Assembly: GCF_947487515.1 (NCBI RefSeq)
Contig: NZ_CANKWO010000001.1
Coordinates: forward strand, 806,001-870,000
DNA length: 64,000 nt
DNA from: an uncultured Litoreibacter sp.
GTDB taxonomy: Bacteria > Pseudomonadota > Alphaproteobacteria > Rhodobacterales > Rhodobacteraceae
Reading direction: 5' to 3'
Part shown: piece by piece, positions 26,358 through 33,581 of the stretch
How the letters are laid out: the number at the start of each line of letters is the position of its first letter
Position numbering within the stretch: the stretch's first letter is position 1
The notes under the pieces: model-generated
What the model was told of the DNA's origin: nothing
Database searches by the model: none
Seen by the model: only the letters and a program-made list of their open reading frames with translations
Made by a program: the position numbers and the translations under genes

Positions 26358-27296
26358 ATGGCAGAATTGAACGAGCCTCCGTCCATGTCCACAGACCGCC
26401 CCTTCCTTGGCATCATGTTCATGATCAGCTTTTGCGTTATCGCCCCTTTGGGCGATGCTTTGGCGAAGGTTTTGGGCGAGACAATACCGCTGGGCCAGCT
26501 CGTTTTGACCCGCTTTGCGGTGCAAACGGCCGCCCTGCTTCCATTGGCCTATTTCACAGGCCGAAGCCTTTGGATGTCGCGCCGTGTGTTCCGCCTGACG
26601 GTGGTGCGGTCTTTCCTGCATATCATCGGTATCGGGGCAATGTTTTCCTCATTGCGCTTCCTGCCGCTTGCTGATGCGGTGGCGATCGCCTTCGTGATGC
26701 CTTTCATCATGTTGCTATTGGGGAAATACGTGTTGCAAGAAGAGGTCGGCTTGCGCCGCCTGCTGGCCTGTGTTGTGGGCTTTATCGGCACTTTGCTGGT
26801 GATCCAGCCGAGTTTTGCCGCCGTTGGGGTACCGGCCCTGCTGCCGCTGCTTGTGGCGGTGGTCTTCGCCTTGTTCATGCTGGTGACCCGCCAGATCGCC
26901 AAGGATGTGGACCCGATCAGCATGCAAGCAGTCAGCGGCATGGTCGCCACGGGTGCTTTGGGGCTGATGTATCTTATTCCCGGGACTGCAACGCTTGCGC
27001 AATTCCAGTTTGTCATGCCCGAAGGCGCCGGTATTTGGTCTATGCTGCTGGCCATCGGCCTGCTTGGCACATTCGCGCATCTTATGATGACATGGAGCCT
27101 GCGCTACGCCCCCTCCGCCACGGTGGCCCCCGTCCAATATCTGGAAATCCCCATCGCCACATTGATGGGCTTTGCGGTCTTCGGGGACTGGCCCAACGGG
27201 CTGGCGATGCTGGGCATCGGCATCACAATGGCAGCTGGGCTCTATATCCTCATGCGTGAACGCCGCATGTCGAAACTGATCCCCCCCGCAGCTTAG
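26358..27296 (+). CDS. EamA-type drug/metabolite transporter (first of three)
   Basis: A protein of about 312 residues with ten hydrophobic segments in two EamA repeats (LGDALAKVLGETIPLGQLVLTRF; LRFLPLADAVAIAFVMPFIMLLLGKYVLQEE; LRYAPSATVAPVQYLEIPIA). It is an inner-membrane exporter or importer of small metabolites with an unknown substrate. The start is either ATG at 26358 (MAELNEPPSM) or ATG at 26385 (MSTDRPFLG); there is no clear ribosome site. The frame further upstream runs antisense into suhB and is rejected. The 3' end overlaps the LysR gene by 4 bp. Confidence 0.88.
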   Translation: MAELNEPPSMSTDRPFLGIMFMISFCVIAPLGDALAKVLGETIPLGQLVLTRFAVQTAALLPLAYFTGRSLWMSRRVFRLTVVRSFLHIIGIGAMFSSLRFLPLADAVAIAFVMPFIMLLLGKYVLQEEVGLRRLLACVVGFIGTLLVIQPSFAAVGVPALLPLLVAVVFALFMLVTRQIAKDVDPISMQAVSGMVATGALGLMYLIPGTATLAQFQFVMPEGAGIWSMLLAIGLLGTFAHLMMTWSLRYAPSATVAPVQYLEIPIATLMGFAVFGDWPNGLAMLGIGITMAAGLYILMRERRMSKLIPPAA

Positions 27297-28210
27297 GCCG
27301 GTTCAGGCCCACGTTGTAGTTTTAGCGGTTCTGTGCGGGCCAGCCGGATAACATTCGACATGAAGGGTTTCGCCGTATCTTCGCTCCGTGTTGCAGCATA
27401 TAGCCGCTTGGTGCGCCCCTCTTTGGTCAAGGGCCGCGTGACGTAGTCGGAATTGAAACGCACCTCGCGCACCACCCAGTCGGGCAGCACTGCCACACCG
27501 CGGTTGGACGCCACCAGCAGCAAGATCACCGCCGTAAGTTCCACCTGCCGCATGGACTTGGGTTCAACGCCTGCGGGCGCCAGCAACTCGGTGAACACGT
27601 CCAACTTGCTGCGGTCCACCGGATAGGTGATCAAATGCTGATCTTTCAGGTCGGCCGCCTCGATGTAATCCTTTTGGGCCAAGGGGTTCTGGCTGGAGGC
27701 CAAGAACACCGGCTCGTAGTCAAACAAGGGGGTGAAATCCACACCGGGTAGATCTTCGGGGTCCGATGACACCACTAAATCAACCTCCTCGCGCACCAAG
27801 GCAGGCAGGCCGTCGAACGACAAGCCGGGGCGGATGTCCACATCCACATCCGGCCAATTCTTGCGAAACCCTTCCAGCACAGGAAACAACCACTCAAAGC
27901 AGGCATGACATTCGATCGCGATATGCAGTCGACCGGTCTTGCCCATGCGAAGGCCTTCAAAATCGGCTTGCAGGGCTTCTACTTCGGGCAAAATGCGTTC
28001 CGCCAATCGCAAAAGCTTGCGCCCCGCTGCGGTCAGTTTCATCGGTTTTGCACGGCGGATGAACAGTTCGACCCCTGCTTGATCTTCCAGCCCCTTTATC
28101 TGATGGCTGAGCGCGCTTTGGGTGATGTTCAACTGGTCAGCGGCCTTCGCCAAGCCGCCTGCTTCGTGAATGGCACGCACCGTTCGCAGGTGGCGGAACT
28201 CTATATGCAT
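27293..28210 (-). CDS. metR: LysR family regulator, MetR-like
   Basis: A 305-residue LysR regulator. The N-terminal winged helix-turn-helix reads FRHLRTVRAIHEAGGLAKAADQLNITQSALSHQIKGLE, followed by a periplasmic-binding-like effector domain. It is divergent from metF with 88 bp between starts, the classic metR arrangement, and a near-consensus MetR box lies between them. MetR with homocysteine activates methionine-synthesis genes. The ATG at 28210 follows GAGG by 5 bases; the longer frame to 28402 overlaps metF antisense and is rejected. Confidence 0.88.
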   Translation of the reverse strand: MHIEFRHLRTVRAIHEAGGLAKAADQLNITQSALSHQIKGLEDQAGVELFIRRAKPMKLTAAGRKLLRLAERILPEVEALQADFEGLRMGKTGRLHIAIECHACFEWLFPVLEGFRKNWPDVDVDIRPGLSFDGLPALVREEVDLVVSSDPEDLPGVDFTPLFDYEPVFLASSQNPLAQKDYIEAADLKDQHLITYPVDRSKLDVFTELLAPAGVEPKSMRQVELTAVILLLVASNRGVAVLPDWVVREVRFNSDYVTRPLTKEGRTKRLYAATRSEDTAKPFMSNVIRLARTEPLKLQRGPEPA

Positions 28211-28238
28211 GCTGTCCTCATAATCATCGTGAAAGTTA

Positions 28239-28251
28239 TGAATTTGTCTCA
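28239..28251 (+). promoter_or_regulatory. Candidate MetR box between metR-like and metF
   Basis: TGAATTTGTCTCA matches the MetR consensus TGAANNTNNTTCA at all but one defined position. An adjacent weaker copy begins at 28230. It sits in the 88-bp divergent gap, about 48 bases before the metF ATG. Confidence 0.45.
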
Positions 28252-28298
28252 CATGATGGCCTGTGGCACAAGTAACCAACCTCAAAAGGACCGTTGAT

Positions 28299-29162
28299 AT
28301 GCCCCGCCCGAACGTCTCGTTTGAATTTTTCCCGCCAAAATCAGTGCAAGCCAGTTTCCGGCTTTGGGATACCATCCAGACTTTGGCACCACTTGATCCC
28401 ACTTTTGTATCAGTGACTTACGGCGCTGGCGGGACAACGCGGGAATTGACCCATGAGGCGGTCACAGCCCTGAACAAATCCACCGACCTGCGCGTCGCGG
28501 CGCATCTGACCTGTGTCAGCGCCACCCGTGAAGAAACCATGGCCATCGCCCGCGACTACATAAAATCCGGTGTGACAGACATTGTGGCCCTTCGCGGCGA
28601 CGCCCCAAAGGGCGAAGATTTTGCACCCACGAAGGATGGCTTTGCCTCCTCCATTGAGTTGATCGAAGCCCTAAAAACCGAAACCGACGCCACGATCCGT
28701 ATCGGCGCCTATCCCGACAGCCATCCAGAAGCGGGATCAATGGACGACAATATCGCCTATCTGAAGCGCAAGTTTGATGCCGGCGCAGATGCGGCGATCA
28801 CCCAATTTTTCTTCGAATCCGATACGTTTTTCCGCTTCCGTGATGCCTGCGTGAAGGCCGGCATTACCCAGCCCATCCTTCCTGGCATCTTCCCGATCGA
28901 GGATTGGACCCGTGCGCGCAATTTTGCGCTGCGCACTGGCACGAAGGTACCTGCATGGCTCGAGGATGCCTTTGCCGCTGCTATCCGCGACGGGCGCCAC
29001 GACCTTTTGGCGCAATCTGTGGTGACGGAGCTGTGCTCCGAGTTGGTTGATGGCGGCGTCGAGGACTTGCATTTCTACACGCTAAACCGCCCCGAATTGA
29101 CCCGCGATATCTGTGCCGCCCTTGGCGTCGCCCCAAAGGCCGCATTGGCGCAAGTCGCCTAA
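28299..29162 (+). CDS. metF: 5,10-methylenetetrahydrofolate reductase
   Basis: A 287-residue FAD-dependent enzyme that makes 5-methyl-THF for methionine synthesis. The TIM-barrel signatures SFEFFPPKS (residues about 6-14), TYGAGGTTRE, LRGDAP and AAITQFFFE are intact. The ATG at 28299 has AAAAGGA 8 bases upstream; the ATG-initiated frame 12 codons earlier is unsupported. It is divergent from a metR-like gene that probably controls it. Confidence 0.97.
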   Translation: MPRPNVSFEFFPPKSVQASFRLWDTIQTLAPLDPTFVSVTYGAGGTTRELTHEAVTALNKSTDLRVAAHLTCVSATREETMAIARDYIKSGVTDIVALRGDAPKGEDFAPTKDGFASSIELIEALKTETDATIRIGAYPDSHPEAGSMDDNIAYLKRKFDAGADAAITQFFFESDTFFRFRDACVKAGITQPILPGIFPIEDWTRARNFALRTGTKVPAWLEDAFAAAIRDGRHDLLAQSVVTELCSELVDGGVEDLHFYTLNRPELTRDICAALGVAPKAALAQVA

Positions 29163-29233
29163 CCGCAGGACCTGTTGCACACGGCTGACCTGTCTTCTAC
29201 CTTCTCGGCGAGTATCCAAAAGACAGGTCCCCC

Positions 29234-29722
29234 ATGCCCGATCAATATCTAGCCAATTCCGCTGACGAGCTTCCCGACCTTGCGATGACCATGTCTATGT
29301 CAGGGCTGGAATTTATGGAAAAAATTCTTGCGGGCGAATTGCCCATGGCCCCCATCGGAAAGGGGCTGAACTATCGCCTGCACAGTGTTGAACCCGATAA
29401 GGTGATCTTTCGCGGCGCACCGGGGTTTGATCAGATGAACCCCACAGGCACCGTTCACGGCGGCTGGTATGGCACGCTTTTGGACAGCTCCATGGCCTGC
29501 GCGGTGATGACCCGCGTACCGAAAGGGTCGATTTACACCACATTGGAATTCAAGGTGAACATCATCCGCCCTATTCCATCAGGCACCACCGTGGACAGCA
29601 TAGGAATGGTCGAGCACGCTGGCCGCTCTACCGGCGTGGCAACCGGAAAAATTGTCGGCGCCGAGGATGGAAAGCTCTACGCCACGGGCTCCACGACTTG
29701 CATCATAATGACCCCCAAGTAG
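29234..29722 (+). CDS. PaaI-type hotdog thioesterase
   Basis: A 162-residue hotdog-fold protein. The active-site region NPTGTVHGGWYGTLLDSSMACAV contains the HGG motif usual for PaaI/YbgC-like acyl-CoA thioesterases, followed by TLEFKVNIIRPI. It would hydrolyse an acyl-CoA, often aromatic, in the cytoplasm. The specific substrate is unknown. It follows metF by 70 bp on the same strand and ends at a candidate terminator. Confidence 0.88.
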   Translation: MPDQYLANSADELPDLAMTMSMSGLEFMEKILAGELPMAPIGKGLNYRLHSVEPDKVIFRGAPGFDQMNPTGTVHGGWYGTLLDSSMACAVMTRVPKGSIYTTLEFKVNIIRPIPSGTTVDSIGMVEHAGRSTGVATGKIVGAEDGKLYATGSTTCIIMTPK

Positions 29723-29723
29723 G

Positions 29724-29755
29724 AAGCCCGAGCCAGACGAGCGGGGCCTTTTCAT
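29724..29755 (+). terminator. Candidate terminator after the thioesterase gene
   Basis: GCCCG (29726-29730) can pair with CGGGGC (29742-29747) with one bulge, followed by CTTTTC. Stem quality is moderate. It begins directly after the stop codon. Confidence 0.45.
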
Positions 29756-29850
29756 AGGTCCGGCACGCCGGTTGAATGTCTGGATTTTGGTGCAAGCGAA
29801 CTTGTTTTTCCAACCGGATGGTCCCTTGGAAGTACCCCAAAATAAATTAG

Positions 29851-29879
29851 TTGACAATAATAGTAAGGTAAACGATTAC
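29851..29879 (+). promoter_or_regulatory. Candidate promoter of the ABC uptake operon
   Basis: TTGACA (29851-29856) is a perfect -35 hexamer; 17 bases later the -10 candidate is GATTAC, which matches poorly. The surrounding 29840-29880 is unusually AT-rich for this window. An iron or metal regulator site is plausible, but no Fur, RirA or Irr motif is convincing. Confidence 0.35.
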
Positions 29880-29919
29880 GCTCTCCAGAACGTTTTGTTC
29901 GCTAACACTGGAGACTGCC

Positions 29920-31068
29920 ATGAAGACCGCTTTTACGCGTCGTGGCTTTGCTCTCGCTACCGCAGCCACCGCGATGTTCTTCGCGACAGCCCCGCATGCC
30001 TTTGCAGACGCTATGACCCTCACTGACATCGCGGGGCGCGAAGTCACTTTACCTGACACGCCCTCCCGTATCATCCTTGGCGAAGGTCGGATGATGTATG
30101 CAGTGGCGCCCCTTGCCACTGATGATCCGTTCGAAAACATCGTCGGCTGGAAAGACGACCTGATCCTTTACGACCCTGACGCCTTCCGCCGGTTTGAGAC
30201 TGCCTTCCCTCAAGACACGGCGCGGATGGTGAACTTTGGCAATCCCTACTCGGGGGATTTCAGCATCGAAGCTGTGCTTGAGAACGAAGCCGACCTGTTG
30301 ATCCTTGATCTGGGCAACCTGTTCAAAGCCGAAGAAACCGGCCTGATTGAAAAGCTGGACAAGGCGGGCGTTCCCGTAGTGTTTATTGATTTCCGCCAAA
30401 ACCCGACGGCGAACACAGTCCCCTCAATGTTGCTGCTTGGTCGACTGTTGGGTGAAGAAAGCCGCGCATTAGAATTTATCGATTTCTATGTCGCCGAAAT
30501 GCGCAAAGTGACCAATGTTGTGCAATCCCTGCCAGCAGAAGAAAGCCCCTTGGTCTTTATGGAGAACGCCGCTGGCTGGAACCCCGATTCCTGCTGCAAC
30601 ACCTTTGGCAGCTATAACTACGGCCGTTTCATCGAATTGGCGGGCGGCGTGAACTATGGCTCTAGCGTCACAACCGGATTTCGCACCGATGTCAGCCTTG
30701 AAGGCTTGATCACCGCGGACCCTGACGTTCTGCTTGGCACAGGGGCAAACTGGGCCGAAGCGCGGCCGGAAGTCGGCGCAACATTGCTGGGATACGACGG
30801 CGATGTGGCCAACAATGAGGCCCGCCTGATTGCCTTGTCGAAACGCAAGGGATTTGCGGATCTGCGGGCGGTGCAAAATGGCCGAATGCATTCCATCTAC
30901 CACCAGTTTTACAACAGCCCCTACCATTTTGTCGCCATCCAACAACTGGCAAAATGGATCCATCCAGAGGCGTTCGAGGACCTCGACCCTGACGCGACCT
31001 TTGTGGAGCTGCATGACCGCTTCATGCCCTTCGATGCGGCGGGTCAATTCTGGGTGAGCCTCCCCTAG
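29920..31068 (+). CDS. Periplasmic binding protein of an iron-complex-type ABC transporter
   Basis: A 382-residue exported protein with a twin-arginine-like signal (FTRRGFALATAATAM...HAFA). The FecB/TroA-type fold follows: LTDIAGREVTLPDTPSRIIL, ADLLILDLGN, ENAAGWNPDSCCNTFGSYNYGRFIELAGG and DPDVLLGTG. Such proteins bind ferric siderophores, heme or cobalamin. The residue pair CC in the ligand region is notable. It is the first gene of a four-gene operon with FecCD permease, ATPase and a pseudoazurin-like protein. TGGAGA precedes the ATG by 5 bases. Confidence 0.88.
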   Translation: MKTAFTRRGFALATAATAMFFATAPHAFADAMTLTDIAGREVTLPDTPSRIILGEGRMMYAVAPLATDDPFENIVGWKDDLILYDPDAFRRFETAFPQDTARMVNFGNPYSGDFSIEAVLENEADLLILDLGNLFKAEETGLIEKLDKAGVPVVFIDFRQNPTANTVPSMLLLGRLLGEESRALEFIDFYVAEMRKVTNVVQSLPAEESPLVFMENAAGWNPDSCCNTFGSYNYGRFIELAGGVNYGSSVTTGFRTDVSLEGLITADPDVLLGTGANWAEARPEVGATLLGYDGDVANNEARLIALSKRKGFADLRAVQNGRMHSIYHQFYNSPYHFVAIQQLAKWIHPEAFEDLDPDATFVELHDRFMPFDAAGQFWVSLP

Positions 31069-31082
31069 GCTCGTCTCCTGTT

Positions 31083-31116
31083 GCGGGGCGGTTGCCTGAC
31101 TGCCCCGCCCTTTTCC
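31083..31116 (+). terminator. Intra-operon hairpin between binding protein and permease genes
   Basis: GCGGGGC (31083-31089) pairs with GCCCCGC (31102-31108) and is followed by CCTTTT. Within an operon such a hairpin would give partial termination or protect the upstream mRNA, keeping the binding protein more abundant than the membrane parts. Confidence 0.65.
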
Positions 31117-31136
31117 CTTATTGAAAGGTCTTCCCG

Positions 31137-32213
31137 ATGGTTGATCTAAGCTCGGATCAAGACGTGGCTGTGTCCGCACTGGTCCATGGTTACAAAAGCC
31201 GCAACGCACGTCGAGCGGCCTTACTGCTGGCGGTGTTGGCGGCCCTGTGTCTGCTGGTTATTGTTGATGTAATGACCGGCCCCGCGCGCCTGTCGTTTGC
31301 AGACGTCTTGTCCGTTCTGTTCAACCCGTCAGCCGCCACGGCGCAGCAAAAGGTTATCATCTGGGACTTACGTTTGCCCATCGCCCTTATGGCTTTGTGT
31401 ATTGGCGCGATGCTGGGCATTGCGGGCGCCGGCATGCAGACAATCTTGAACAATCCGCTGGCCGATCCGTTTACGCTGGGGCTGTCATCGGCGGCCAGTT
31501 TCGGCGCGGCCCTCGCAATTTCCTTACAGTGGTCCCTTATCCCGGGCGCGGGGGTCTATTTCATCACTGGGAACGCATTTGTTATGGCGATGCTCACGTC
31601 GCTGGCGCTTTATGGGTTCACGCGACTGCGCGGTGTCACCCCTGAGGCCATGATCCTTGTGGGCATAGCCATGTTGTTTACCTTCAACGCCCTTTTGGCA
31701 TTGCTGCAATATGGCGCCTCCGAGTTGGAACTGGCGCAGATCGTGTTCTGGCAGCTTGGATCATTGGCGCGGGCAAGCTGGGGAAAGGTCCTAACCTGCG
31801 TGGTCGTGCTGGCCATTGTTCTACCCTATTTCATGTCCCAAACATGGTCTCTGACGGCCCTGCGGATGGGCGAAGAGAAAGCCGCAAGCCTTGGCGTCAA
31901 CGTATCTGTCTTGCGTCTGACCGTGCTGGCGGGCGTGTCGTTGCTGGCCGCCGTCGCGGTGTCCTTTGTGGGGGCTGTTGCATTTGTCGGGCTTGTTGGC
32001 CCGCATATCGCGCGGATTGTGGTGGGCGAGGACCAGCGCGGATTTCTGCCCCTCTCTGCATTTGCGGGGGCGCTGATCATGGCGGGCACATCGATTGCGT
32101 CAAAGGCTATCACACCTGGCGTCATCTATCCCATTGGCATGATCACATCGCTTATCGGTATCCCCTTCTTCATCTCTTTGATCCTGTCGCAACGGCAAAG
32201 GCATTGGCAATGA
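31137..32213 (+). CDS. FecCD-type ABC transporter permease
   Basis: A 358-residue inner-membrane permease with about ten hydrophobic segments. Typical FecCD signatures are DLRLPIALMALCIGAMLGIAGAGMQTILNNPLADP, FTLGLSSAASFGAALA, GAVAFVGLVGPHIARI and ITPGVIYPIGMITSLIGIPFF. It forms the channel for the ferric-complex or heme uptake system with the neighbouring binding protein and ATPase. Its stop codon overlaps the ATPase start (ATGA), so the two are translationally coupled. ATG at 31137 follows GAAAGG. Confidence 0.94.
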   Translation: MVDLSSDQDVAVSALVHGYKSRNARRAALLLAVLAALCLLVIVDVMTGPARLSFADVLSVLFNPSAATAQQKVIIWDLRLPIALMALCIGAMLGIAGAGMQTILNNPLADPFTLGLSSAASFGAALAISLQWSLIPGAGVYFITGNAFVMAMLTSLALYGFTRLRGVTPEAMILVGIAMLFTFNALLALLQYGASELELAQIVFWQLGSLARASWGKVLTCVVVLAIVLPYFMSQTWSLTALRMGEEKAASLGVNVSVLRLTVLAGVSLLAAVAVSFVGAVAFVGLVGPHIARIVVGEDQRGFLPLSAFAGALIMAGTSIASKAITPGVIYPIGMITSLIGIPFFISLILSQRQRHWQ

Positions 32214-32992
32214 CACTTTCAGCACAAGGGCTATCGGTCCAATTCGGGGCACGGCAGGTTCTGCATGACACAGGGTTCGGCGCCCTGCGGCAGGGGCAGC
32301 TGACGGCTCTGATCGGGCCAAATGCCGCGGGAAAATCCACGTTGTTCCGCACCATAGCGGGGCTAATCAAACCTCAAAGTGGCACCGTTTCAATCCATGG
32401 GCAGGATTTGGCCCAGCTCGGCGTCAAAGCGCGTTTGGACCGTGTCTGTTTCATGCCGCAGTTCTTCACGGCCAATGCGGCCTTGTCGGTCTTCGACGTT
32501 GTGCTGATGGCCCAAAAGCAGCTCGCGGGATGGCGCGTGAGCACAGATGATATGACCGCGGTAGCCCAACATCTGCACAACAGCGGCATCGGTCATCTGG
32601 CCGAGGCCAATATTGGGGAATTGTCCGGAGGTCAGGCGCAATTGGTATCCGTCTGTCAGGCTCTAACGCGCAAGGCCGATGTGTACCTCTTTGATGAACC
32701 GACATCAGCGCTGGACCTACGACATCAACTAGAAGTCATGACGCGCATTCGCACCGCCATAAAGGACCGCAATGCAATCGGCATAGTCGCGCTGCACGAT
32801 CTCAACCTTGCCGCTCGATATGCCGATCATCTGCTGTTGATCGGAAATGGCAAAATTCGCGCTCAAGGTGCGCCCGCAGAGGTGCTGTCTGACCCTCTGA
32901 TTGCCGAAACCTACGAAGTTGCCATTGAAACGGCACAAGGCCCCAGAAAGGAATTGAATGTTCATGCCTATGTTGAACACTCGGCTGCGTAG
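32210..32992 (+). CDS. ABC transporter ATP-binding protein, iron-complex type
   Basis: A 260-residue ATPase. Walker A GPNAAGKST lies near residues 37-45, signature LSGGQAQL near 137, Walker B VYLFDEPTSALD near 157 and the switch His in ALHDLNLA. It powers the FecCD-type permease. The true ATG at 32210 overlaps the permease stop by 4 bp; the longer frame reaching back to 31844 lies over the permease in another frame and is rejected. The last 35 bp overlap the start of the pseudoazurin-like gene. Confidence 0.95.
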   Translation: MTLSAQGLSVQFGARQVLHDTGFGALRQGQLTALIGPNAAGKSTLFRTIAGLIKPQSGTVSIHGQDLAQLGVKARLDRVCFMPQFFTANAALSVFDVVLMAQKQLAGWRVSTDDMTAVAQHLHNSGIGHLAEANIGELSGGQAQLVSVCQALTRKADVYLFDEPTSALDLRHQLEVMTRIRTAIKDRNAIGIVALHDLNLAARYADHLLLIGNGKIRAQGAPAEVLSDPLIAETYEVAIETAQGPRKELNVHAYVEHSAA

Positions 32993-33431
32993 CACCGCGA
33001 TTGCAGCCCTAATGTGCACGCCAGCCCTCCCAGCCGCCGCGGAGGAGTTTGAAATTCTGATGCTGAACACGGCAGCTGAAAACGCGCAGCATACCAATGT
33101 CTTTGCCCCTGATATCCTGCGCATCCAGCTCGGCGACACGGTCACGTTCATTCCGACCGACAAAGGCCATAACACGGCGTCAAAACGGGGGATGATTCCG
33201 CAAAGGGCAGAGCCGTGGAACTCCCCTATGGATGAGAAATTCAGCCTCACGCTAACCGTTCCCGGCGTCTATGGCTACATCTGCCTGCCGCATTACGAGA
33301 TGGGCATGGTCGGCCTGATCATTGTCGGGGACGAAATGCAAAACCTAGACGCAGCAAAAGACGCACGGCAAGTAGGATCGGCCCGCGGCGCGTTTCGCGA
33401 CCTCTTTGCCAGAGCGGAGGGGAGCCAATGA
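32958..33431 (+). CDS. Pseudoazurin-like type 1 copper protein
   Basis: A 157-residue cupredoxin with a signal peptide (ending ALPAAA, about residue 28). Type 1 copper ligands are visible: His in DKGHNTAS, then Cys, His and Met in YGYICLPHYEMGMVG, exactly the pseudoazurin loop. Pseudoazurins shuttle electrons in the periplasm, usually to nitrite or nitrous-oxide reductase. Here the gene starts inside the 3' end of an iron-complex ABC ATPase gene (35-bp overlap), with AAAGGAA just upstream, so it is translated as part of that operon. No denitrification gene is nearby. The electron partner is unknown. Confidence 0.9.
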   Translation: MFMPMLNTRLRSTAIAALMCTPALPAAAEEFEILMLNTAAENAQHTNVFAPDILRIQLGDTVTFIPTDKGHNTASKRGMIPQRAEPWNSPMDEKFSLTLTVPGVYGYICLPHYEMGMVGLIIVGDEMQNLDAAKDARQVGSARGAFRDLFARAEGSQ

Positions 33432-33581
33432 CACCCCAATGGGCAGGCTGATCGGACGCGTATGCATCCCAACTGCGCGGCGTTCACCTTGGGTGGCAGA
33501 TAGGATTGAGCACAGCTAACCGTTGTAGCCCGCCCGCCGACGTCCTACCCTGCGGCAAAGCCCATAAGAGGAACAGGCCCC

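Noticed and set aside
29840-29900. Fur, RirA or Irr box before the ABC operon
   Set aside because: AT-rich and promoter-like, but no match I could defend to a known iron box.
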